Shown here in pieces: positions 1-11,400 of a stretch of 64,000 nt of DNA. The notes below the pieces were generated by a model that saw only the letters and a list, made by a program, of their open reading frames with translations, ran no database searches and was not told where the DNA came from. The translations under genes were made by a program, and so were the position numbers. How positions within the stretch are numbered: position 1 is the stretch's first letter; each line of letters starts with the position of its first letter. Source of the DNA: Halocaridina rubra (taxonomy: Eukaryota; Arthropoda; Malacostraca; Decapoda; Atyidae); contig JAXCGZ010001910.1 in NCBI GenBank assembly GCA_037179515.1, positions 45,001 to 109,000 on the forward strand, in the 5' to 3' direction.

Positions 1-337
1 ATAAGAAACTTAAAAATCGCATATATTCAAGCACATACAATATTAAAGCACCTATATTTTAGGGAAAATAGAGCAGGCGAGTGGTTCTTACCCAGTATAT
101 TTAGAGATGTAAAGTGGCTTTCATCTCTGGCATCGAAACGTTTTTGCATTGACAATGTGAGCAATTTTTATCAACGTTTTACACATGTATGATATCAAAT
201 ATATATACTGACACAGAAAACCCAGCTACCATATTAATAATATATTGTCTAAAGTATGCCTTTCATAACTTTGCATTCAAACATACAATTTTGTTAGTTC
301 AATGAACTGTGCATGTGCTCGGGGTAAATTTTTACAC

Positions 338-342
<5 letters not shown>

Positions 343-429
<87 letters not shown>
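343..429. repeat. (TA)n microsatellite
   Basis: Uninterrupted TA dinucleotide array of about 87 bp. Tyr-Ile repeat reading frames across it are artefacts. Confidence 0.97.
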
Positions 430-431
<2 letters not shown>

Positions 432-595
432 GATTCATATTATGCACCCCTTCAATTCTTAGAGTTTTAACTTTTTTTTTTTTTTTTTTTTTTTTGATAG
501 GCAATGGTGTGTTTTGAATTAATATCATAATTGTTTTTCTAGGAAATAACTTTTTTTTTGTTGGAGGCCAATATTGATGAGCGGCAGTGGGTACT

Positions 596-701
<106 letters not shown>

Positions 702-2300
702 GTTTGCACCCATTCTATTTTTAAACAAATATTTTCTGATATATTGTGATATGTATTGAAGTAATCTGATAAGCATTTACTGTACTTCGGAAAATTGGTT
801 GGGGCGGTGAGTACTAAACCTAATTTAACTAACCTAGCTTAACCTAACCAAACATTACACAACTATTGTTTCTGAACTAATTAAAAGATTCGTTTTATTC
901 ACCCTTTCCATAGCCTACCAGAGAAATCAGTTTTGCTGCCACTTAGATGTGCAGCACTGATGCATAAATACCCAGAATTTCAAAGCACATCAAAATCTAC
1001 CAGAAAATAATGTATAATCCAAAATTTTAAGAGGTTTACAAAACGAAGCCAAACCCCTTTTCATTATACAGTACATGTATATACGTTTTTGACGGAGCAC
1101 TTAGGATTGTAAAACTATTCAAAATTCAAAAATATTATCCAAAATATACATGTTTATGTAACCATTGCAAGAATTACTGTGTTCTTTACCATATGTGTCT
1201 CACTTTATCAAGTGAGAGTTGCCCCATCCCTCTTTCACAGTGTGCATACACTCTTGCACCCAGGACCAATGAAAGTAATATCCTATTGTTGGTTTTGTAG
1301 TGAAAACCACGAATGCAAAAGTAACAGTGTTGAACACACCTTTCAAAATGTGCAAAGTATCCAGATAATTTGGATTGGAATATGGGATGATGATGCATAT
1401 GATCTAACACAAACACACACACAAATAAGAATTAATTGTCATTTCCCTTCACAACATTAAGTTTCCATGAGAATTAAAAGTGCTTGAATACATACACACA
1501 ACAAGTGATCAACAGTAGTACGTAAATTACACACACTGCTTCCAGGAATTAACCATAAAAATAAGATTAAATTTGTTGCAACATTATAATTAGTTTGTAG
1601 GAGGCGTTTTTGGTGTTCAAAATGCTAAATACATAAGTATATAGATGTAGAAAATACTAACAATAATATATACACATTGTTCCATTAAAAATACCTGGAA
1701 GACGCTAATCCTGCATTATGTCATCATATCCCCACCTCATGTCTTAACAATCTTTCAGAAGATTGACATGAGACGGACTGCAATTCCCTCTACCGAGTTC
1801 TTCCATGTACTTCAATACTGTATTATGTATGGTCTTATATTAAGGTATTGAAGTAATTAAAAATAACCTCTGGTGGGTTTTCAAATCTATTCTACACTGG
1901 AAACTTATATACTACTTTGACATATAGATAAGTTGCTTGTTCTTGCAATGAGTGAAGCAATATTTTATAGTACTATGTTATGATATATACTAGATGAATT
2001 GCTTTCCACTTATTCTTTGCCTATTGCAATAGCTGACTAAAAGTGATATCATGATAAATGCAAGAAAGATTCCCACTTTCGTAATCCATGCTTTTCATAA
2101 ATGAAGACTAATATGGCCGTGGAGAAAAGGGCTGGCAATTCCATTATCCCTGAAATTTTATCTTGCCACAGAATAGCTGATGGAAAGGGTTAGTATGGTC
2201 AGTCAGGGTATGGTTAAGCATTGTTGCTGCCATTGTGGCATCATGTTGAATAAAATATGATGTAAGATAGACAATACTTATTCCAATATTCTTGTTTCAG

Positions 2301-2329
2301 GAGGTGACAGCTACTAATTAATAGCAAAC
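2301..2329 (+). promoter_or_regulatory. 5' UTR segment of MTHFR exon with splice acceptor
   Basis: A pyrimidine-rich tract ending in TTGTTTCAG at 2300 looks like a 3' splice site. It is followed by 29 bases without ATG before the MTHFR start codon at 2330. This implies that at least one upstream non-coding exon exists. Confidence 0.5.
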
Positions 2330-2435
2330 ATGGTTAAGGAAGGTACTGTTGAGTTGCCATCTCCTGGCACTCCCGCTGCTCTACCAATACTAAAGGAATT
2401 TTTGAATCAACGAGATGCTGCTCACACAGGAACTG
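2330..2435 (+). CDS. MTHFR: MTHFR coding exon 1
   Basis: Encodes residues 1-35, a poorly conserved N-terminal tail ([13 protein letters not shown]...). The donor is ACTG|GTACAT. It leaves phase 1, completed by AC of the next exon to give Asp36. Confidence 0.8.
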
Positions 2436-5400
2436 GTACATTATTTTATTTTTGTTATTGTTTGGTAATGGGGAGAGAAAGTTCCCTACTCATATTCTCT
2501 TTGTATCATAGGAAGCAAATTGAAACGATAATGCAGAGAGGGCTGGCAGTCCCTCTTCTGTTTATATTTTAAGAACAATTATAATAAGAGATGAAGATAT
2601 CCCTCATTTCTGATGTTGCAAATATGTTACCATTCTAACTTCACTGGCATATTTAAATCTCATATAATAGATAACTTTTTTTTATTTATCTTTTTTACAA
2701 GTAGCAGCAATGTCATGTCTGTATCAACCCTTGATGATCAGTTCTGAGTGAATGTTAAAAGGTTAAAGGTTAAATTTCTATATAGAAATGCAAAGGCAAT
2801 GGCCAATGATAGCACAGAACCCAACTCTACCTACCATTCATATGGGGCCCAAGCCCCCTCTGTAATCACGTGGACCTGGTGATTTCCATGCTATGACTGA
2901 ATAATTAGGTAGACCTATAGAAACTCACTGACCCCAGTTATTTGCCCAGTATATTACCAGCTCCAGATGTTACCACTGTGCCACAATGTATCATTTTTAT
3001 AACTGACTTGAAAATACTCTCTCCTTACCCAGACAGTGTACATGTAGATGATGATAGCCACATTTATGAACCCGAGTATTTGTCAGGCTATCATAGCTTG
3101 AAGGAGAAAATTCACAATCGTATTGAATCTCATGACAAATTCTTCTCTCTCGAATTCTTTCCTCCAAGAACAAAAGGTGGAGCTGTAAACCTTTTAGCAA
3201 GGTACGTATATATTTTGAAAGTACAGTGATCCCTCGTTTATCGCGGGGGTTTGGTTCTGGGACCGGCCGCGATAGGTGAATTTCAGCTAAGTAGGATCAC
3301 CCTATATACGTAGGTGTTTTACATTTATTTTTACCTTTACTGTATAAACCCTCCCTGCACTGTTAAAAACCACCTTTTACTTTATTAATAACAGCGTGCA
3401 AGCATAAATTTATATGAAAGTGATAGGTAAACTTACTGTGAATGAGGTGATGATGACGTGACATACTCATATACATAGCTATTTTACATTTATTTTTACC
3501 TTTACTGTATAAACCCTCTCTGCACTGTTAAAAAACCACCCTTTACTAATAACAGAATGCAAGTGTAAATTTATATGAACGTGATAGGTAAACTTACCAT
3601 GAATTAGGTGATGATGACGTGTATAGACTCCAGAGGAAATTATTCCGCAGCCAATGACAGCTTTATGGCTGCTTGTTGTGAGTGAAGAACATGGTAATGG
3701 GGAGTTGCTGTCGCTGTTTCTTTTTTTGTTGGGAGATGGTCTTGTAAGGAATCATGGCATCGTTGAGAAGATTGCAGAAGGTCACCGAACGAACCATATT
3801 ATCGTTATGTTCTTGCGAGAGTTGTTGGACTACTGTCACATGTTCATGCATGGCTGCCAGACGTTCGAGTGTAAGGCCAGGTTCTTTGATTTCTTCGTGC
3901 ATTTCCCCTGGTTGTTCTTCCTCTTCACGCACTGATTTTGTCATTTCTTCCAAGTCTTCATCAGTCAAAGGCTGCGAGTGGCAGTTGATCAGTTTATTCA
4001 CGTCTTCATGAGTCATATCTTTAAAGCCTTCTCCTCCTAGCAATGCAGCCAACTTCACAGCTTTCGCAACTGCTGAGTTATGGACTTCGTCAGGAGCGAA
4101 TCCCTTGTAGTCGTAGATGATTTCGGGCCACAAGTTCTTCCAGCTGGTATTGATTGTGGCCGACTTCATCTCTTTGATTGCATGCTGAATATTTTGAAGG
4201 CATGTAGCAATCGTGTAATTACGCCAGTAAGTCTTCATTGAGAATTCTTTGTGTGAATCCATGGATTAAACCAGGTTCGCAAGGGCTTTTTGTGTGTAGA
4301 GGGCCTTGAACGCACGAATAACGCCCTGATCCATAGGCTGAATCAGTAATGTCGTATTAGGGGGCAGGAACTCTACTTGAACACCGTCATATTTGAGATT
4401 AGTTGTGTGGCCACCAGCATTATCCATCAAAAGAAGGACTTTAAATTCAAGGCCCTTTTTTGCAAGATAAATTTTGACCTGAGGGATACAGCATTGGTGA
4501 AACCAGTCTGATGTGAGGCTTTTCGGGATCCAGGCCTTAGGGTTATGCATCCAGTACACTGGCAGCAGATTCTTATTCTTATTCCTCAAAACCCTAGGGT
4601 TCTTTGACTTGTAGATAAGCCCTGGCTTTAACATGAAGCCCGCAGCATTCCCGCACATGATGAGGTTAACGCGGTCTTTGTGCCCTTTAAGTCCTGGGGT
4701 TATAGCTTCTTCCTTGAAGAGAAAAGTGCGAGATGGCATTGTCTTCCAAAATAACCCAGTCTCATCCATGTTAAGCACTTGCTCAGGAGCATATTCCCCT
4801 TCAGCGATAATTTTCTTAAAATCGTTGTTCACATATTCTTCAGCTGCAGCTGTATCTGCAGAGGCAGCTTCGCCATAAACCATAACGCTCTTTAGGCCAT
4901 TGCGTTTTTGAAATTTGGCGAACCATCCCTTGCTTGCCACGAACAATTGTTTCCTCGCTGGAGGGTCCTGCTTGTGAGTTGTCGATATCTTCTTCTCTCT
5001 CCTCCTCTCCATGGTCGCCACTGTCGTCATCGGGTTCGTTTGCAGCGAATGTATCGTACAGCTTCTTTGCCTTTGTTTGTATGATATTGCTGTCTATGCT
5101 GATGTTCTTCTTTCTGCAATCAGCAATCCACAGGGCCAAAGCAGATTCCAACTACACTATTATCTTATTGCGGGGTGTTACAACCCTCTTCGCTGTTTTA
5201 CTAAATGAAATAGTTGCTGTTTTCTTGATATTTGCCTCGTCCTTTTTGATGTAGTGAACAGTAGATTCGTTGAGGTCAAAATGGCGGCCGACATCCGCAA
5301 GCCTTCTTCCTTCCTTCAGCATATCTAACAGTTTTACCTTATCTGCTATGGTAAACATCTTCCTTTGCCGCTTGTGCTCACTACCAGAAGCCTTAGAAGA

Positions 5401-8400
5401 TGAAGGACGCTTGGCAGACATTGCAGAGGTTGAAATACGTGAGTAAAAAAAATCAAGCACAACGTATTAAGGAACACAACGCGAACAGCGTACATGTGAG
5501 TTAGACTGAACGGGTGAGGCGAGACAATGAAAGATGGTGGGAGAACCAAGCTTCAATCAAAAAGCCAATCAGACCCCATGATACAGAACATACAGAAAAA
5601 CAATTATGTAATTCATCGTCTCCCACCCTTTCAGCCAATAGCATCCCATGAACTATCTCACGTAGGTGCGAGCCTTTGCGTGTTCCAAGACGCCAATACA
5701 GTGTACACTATCGTACAGTATTTCACATGGTGCAATACTGTGAGCTACATGTTTAAATTTATGTTTTTTACTATTTTTTACTGTTTTATTATTCTTAGGC
5801 TAAGATATAAATTTTTTTATCAATAAAATAATGAAAATACTGGCAATTTTAATATGTGCTAGCTCACGTAGGTGCGACCATTTGTATTTTCCGAAACGCC
5901 AATACCGGTATCGTACTTTTTTGGTGCAGAGTTACATGTTTAAATTTATGTTTTTTTTACTGTTTCGTACTGTTTTATTATTCTTCGTCTGGGAAATAAA
6001 TTTTTTTACTAATAAAATAATGAAATTATTTTTTTTCAATAAAATAATGAAAATACTGAAAATTTTAATATTTTTAATATTTTAACATTCTCGAATATAC
6101 CCAGAAAAAAGAAAAAATTCCACAAAAGAAACCGCGATGCACTGAATTTGCGATAGGTGAACCGTGATATAGCGAGGGATTACTGTATACAGTATGTCAC
6201 TGATGTAATCATTTGTCCATGGATTATATTTCAACACAAATACTTTGCTGGAATTTTTGTTGTAACAGATCTAATAATGGTGAAATATATATATTTGATA
6301 TGAGAGTATATTCTTATGAGAACTGGTAATTTTTAAATGGTTACAAACTTATGTCTGTAGATTTGATCGCATGAGAGAAGGAGATCCACTTTTTTGTGAT
6401 GTTACATGGCATCCAGCAGGTAATCCTGGGGGAGACACAGAAACTTCATCTTTAACAATTGCAGGTACATATAGAGATCAATGTGATATATTTATAAGTA
6501 AACTTTAATCCCCTTACCATGACCTCGGACCTTGAGCTTTTTTATTTCTTTTGCATCCAACCATTTATTCCTCAGACACCAAAGAACATTACCTCACCCA
6601 GATCTGATATTAAAACTAAGGTTTAAATTCTTTAGTATTTTACTAACATACACTATTTCAAATAAATTTTAATCCCGAAGACACTCAGTTCATTTTTGAT
6701 AAGCGATAATAAATCAAATATATTTTTCTATTTACCCTTTTTATTAGCCATTATGAAATTGGGAGCTTTGTCAATATCCGCACATTGAATGGCAAAGAAC
6801 CGCAAGTGGCTTGAGAACCACAGATTAGCCATTCCTATAATGACATTCATACAATTAATTGGTAGTCATAGTCAGTTGATAAAAAATCATTAGTGACAAG
6901 TTAGAAAAGTGATGCTGTACACTATATTGCCACCTAATGCAGCATTTTGTTAGATAATATATTCGTAATGTAATAGCCATTATGATAGGATTTTAAAGTG
7001 CTAATTTTTAATTATGTTAATGATTTTGGGATAATGTACATTATTTGCATTTATGACAGCAACTTATTTTTACCATTAACACTTCACTGTTTGTATATAT
7101 ATATATATTTATTCAACCTACCTTATAAATGACGATGGGCAAAGTAAACCCGTCATGATGGGGCATGGATAAAATAGGTACATATTTCCAAGGCCTGGTT
7201 CTACATTTTAACTTTGGTAATGGCTTGCTATTTATTCACTATATATGATATACGTAAATGTGACTGTGTATGAATGTATAAAAGATATAGTTCTCTACCT
7301 TTGGTTGAAACCACACTGCTTTTTGTGCATAAAAAAAACACTTTCTCTACATTATGCTTTGTGCTCACAGGTGCTGCACTAAATTACTGTGGATTGGAGA
7401 CAATGTTGCACATGACCTGCTGTTCCATGTCTAGAGTGGAAATTACGCGACACCTTAAAAGAGCCAAGGACGTTGGTCTTCGAAATATCTTGGCACTCAG
7501 AGGAGGTAGATATATCTGTATTTGCCAGTATGAGCAATGAAATATCTTAACTACTGTCATCTCTGTTTCGAGCATTAAAGATCAGTTAGTTTTTTCTACA
7601 ATATCTGTACAGTACAGTATTTTATAAAAAAAATTATAATCTTATAATATCTCAACTACTATTTGGTTTTAGATCCTCCAAACAGTGCTGATGACTGGGT
7701 TCCTCCTGAAGATGGCTTTAGTTATGCGACAGATTTGGTTCACCATATTAGAAAAGAGTTTGGGGACTACTTTGTCATTTGTGTTGCGGGCTATCCTACC
7801 GGTCATCCAGAGGCCACGTCTTATGAAGATGATTTGAAATATTTAAAACAAAAAGTATGTATTCAGGACTTTTGTCTTTTTATATGTACTTCTGAATTCT
7901 GTTTATAAACATTTCATTAATTATATACAAATATGCACACATACAAGAGTCATAATCACCCTTGTCAATGAAATGGCCGAGTTGAAGCACAAACACATTA
8001 CCCACAAAATATAATTTTGCATACTGCAACAATTTCTGCTGATCATCTCTCTTAGAGTATCCTCTGTCTGGAAAACTTGTATGATCACGCTTCAAATATG
8101 TTTCACAGGTAGATGCTGGTGCAGACTTCATCATAACTCAACTATTCTTCAAATCGGAAACCTTTATTAAATTTGTCAGAGACTGTAGAGCATTAGGCAT
8201 GACATGTCCAATCATCCCAGGCCTTATGCCCATTCAAAGTTATGATTCTCTGCGTCATATTGTCAAACTTTCGAAGCTTGATGTACCTCAGGAAATTATG
8301 GATGTTGTAACCCCGTTGAAAGATAATGATGAGGCCATAAGAAACTATGGTATTCATCAGATGGTTACCCTTATAAAAGAATTATTTGATGCTGACATGG

Positions 8401-11400
8401 CTCCTGGAATTCATTTTTATACTCTTAACAGGTAAGAAGCTTTTGCTTTCCCTTGAAATGTATAATTTTGTCCCTCTATCATTTAGACTTCATTCTTTTG
8501 TATCTTTAGATTTTTTTTACTCTATATAATACTCTCTGACATGATGTGGAGAAGCAGTTCTTAGGAAGTAATAGTACATTTTTCACAGACACATATTTGC
8601 GTATATAGTAAGGAATGCTATATTTTTACAGCTTATTTTATATCTACATTATTTTCCAGAGAAGTGTCTACAACTGCTATATTAAAGCAGCTAGGTCTAT
8701 GGGCTGCAACGCCTAGAAGACCTCTGCCTTGGAGAATGGCTGCTAACCACAAAAGAAGTGGAGAGGATGTTCGTCCTATTTTCTGGGCATCTCGACCAAA
8801 GGCTTATGTATACAGGTAGAAGTTTGACATTGTTTTTCATTATGAATATCTGATTGTTCCTCCAATACCTCCATTTCATGAATTATAGTTATGGTATACT
8901 GGCATTACTAATAATCACTGTTACTGGAGGAGGTGAAGGGCATTTATTTCAGTGGGTCAGACTTCATATGAATATCGCCAAGCTTATAATGCCATTACAG
9001 ATAGGTTAAATGAGTAACTTTGCTGAATCTAATGACAGCCAACTAGGCTTAATATAAGTTAAGTTTCCCATTTAAATTATGGTCACAGCATACTGTGTAC
9101 TTTTCAGCAATCAATTTTTGTTTCAGTTCATTAATTATCACTTTTTTTTTTTCAGAACCCAACATTGGGATGAGTTCCCAAATGGTAGATGGGGTAGTTC
9201 AGAATCTCCTGCATTTGGTGAATTGAAAGATTATTACCTATTTTATCTGAAGGTAAATAATAATTTTGTGTATTTATTTGTAATATATGAATGGAAAACA
9301 TGTTTTATAAATTTGCATCAGTAAAAATTATGCAGTCTTGCTCAGACCAAGTCACATGCCTCTGACACAGTTGCCAAATATACTATAGTCTTTCAAATTA
9401 TGCATTTTCTCCCATGATTTATTATAACCTAACCTCTTTTCTGAATTGTTGCTTAAGAAAATAACCTGTCATGTATCCTGAAGTACGATCCTCTCAGAAT
9501 ATAATAATAATTAATTGCATGTCGTTCATATATGGCTGAGTTGTAATGTACCGTATATGTAAATTTCTAATAAATTCCTTTTGTTACAGAGTAAAAGTTC
9601 CAAAGAACAGTTGCTTGCCATGTGGGGTGAAACACTGGAGTCTGAACAGGATGTGTGGGATGTCTTCCATGCATATTTAACTAACACAAAAAACAAAGCT
9701 GGCCAAAAAGTAACAAAGGTAAATTCTGAATACTGTGTGGATGTATTCATGCCAATTGTTATTTATAATGAACCGAGTTATTTTTGTGAAGAAATTCAAT
9801 AAGCACATAATCATAAAATATTATTAATTCTTTTGCTATATTGATCCCTACAAACTTTGTCTTTGTCTTAAACAACTGCAACCATTGTCTCTGTGGAGAG
9901 AGAATTCCTCCCTAAAAGGGATATTCCCGATGATAGAGAGGTCATTCCACACTCGTATTTGTAGCGTGAGTGGTAAGACTTTACTGGAGGGGATAAGAGT
10001 AGTATGGGGCTTGCAATACCTCCCTTTCTATATTTTTTTTCTTTCCACAACAACAAGCAATAGACAACTTTGGCAGGTTTTGTTGAAATTTTGTTCTCTC
10101 CAGTCTTTTGCTGCATTCCTACCACCCTGCTGTCTGGCCTGGATATGGTGTCTCATTTGAATACAGAACTTGCAGAATACATTTTCTGAGGTACATTAAT
10201 AGTAGTCATACAGTTACAGAATATTTTTAGGTTCCTTGGAACGATGACGAACTAAGTGATGAAACAGCCTTCTTGAGAGAAAAGCTTGGGGAGTTTAACA
10301 AACGAGGTATACTTACAATCAACTCTCAGGTAAGTTAAATTTTTGGTTTATTATTTTTTTATTGACCTCATTATCTATATTAGGTCGGAATAACTATTAT
10401 CTTTAAATTTCAGAGAATGAAATGCTTGTAGATATTTCAGCCAGATTAAGTTTCATTTGTTCATTTCCTGTTTTCGTATATGCCCATATACCATGAACAA
10501 TTTTAAAATCAGACTTTTCTTATGAAACTATGCATAAGAAGTACCTAAAATATTTGAACCCAACTGAGTTGTAAAAGTGCCATGAGAGAAATTTCTGTTT
10601 ACTTTAATTACATTGCATATGAGACAGAGATTAATTATAGGCTATATTTTATAGATATTCAAAGCTTCATTAGGCTTTTTTCTTTCCTGTTACACTTGTC
10701 AAGTGCTTTCTATTCATCGTTTTCATACACATTGTAATGGAAATTTTTTAGTGTACACACATGATAAAGATTTATTTGTATTTTTATATAATTGACTTAT
10801 TAAATTGATATGAAATAAAATAAAATTTTCAGCCAAACGTCAATGGAGCGAGCAGTGAGGATCCTATTGTTGGATGGGGAATGCCAGGTGGTTATGTCTA
10901 TCAAAAGGCATATTTGGAATTCTTTACATGCAAGGAGAATATTGATGCTCTCTTAAACGTGCTACCTCTGTTCCCAAGGATAAACTATCACATTATTAAC
11001 CGAGATGTATGTACAGGGTGTATTAACCTTTTTTTATTTTTTTAGCTTAAGCATTCTTAGTTTCTCTTTTGATCTTTTAGCAGTACATACACTTAAGTAT
11101 TACTTATTTACCGTCATCAGGGGATAAATAGTTTGGTTTTTCTTTGTAAATAGCTTTGTTTTGAAAAGTTTAGTTATTACTACTGTATACAAGGGAAGTA
11201 ATCTTCTTTGTGTAGGGGATGGCAGAGTTGAAGCACATTCATTTACATTTTTCATTTAATTCTAATATTTGTTTTTCTTTTCTCCATCTAGCTAACATGC
11301 TACCAGCTTCCTCCCTATTACTTTCACATGTTCCATACCTATGCATATTCAGAGAGCCAATCACTAGGGTTCTGGTTGGCATTTTCCTATTAGAACACAT

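Larger units (their letters stand above)
3224..6185 (-). mobile_element. Full-length Tigger/pogo-family DNA transposon
   Basis: A 2962-bp element in MTHFR intron 2. The left end CAGTGATCCCTCGTTTATCGC at 3224 matches in inverted form the right end at 6150-6185 (...GCGAGGGATTACTG). A TA dinucleotide flanks each side (3222-3223 and 6186-6187), the expected target duplication for Tc1/mariner/pogo elements. It carries one transposase gene on the - strand, now broken. Non-coding parts contain two internal tandem duplications. It is old but structurally complete. Confidence 0.93.

Noticed and set aside
277..528. Long Tyr-Ile, Ser-Leu, Cys-Val and Arg-Glu repeat reading frames at many places (also 558-759, 36667-37139, 45675-45893, 49750-50034, 56737-57221, 57652-57931, 59510-59917)
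   Set aside because: They are translations of (TA)n, (TC)n, (CA)n and (ATT)n microsatellites, not genes.
815..860. AACCTAATTTAACTAACCTAGC-like run resembling the arthropod telomere pentamer (TTAGG)n
   Set aside because: Only degenerate, irregularly spaced AACCT motifs over 40 bp; no tandem pentamer array, so no interstitial telomere can be claimed.
2070..2250. Possible MTHFR promoter or upstream exon
   Set aside because: No core promoter motif or open frame could be supported.
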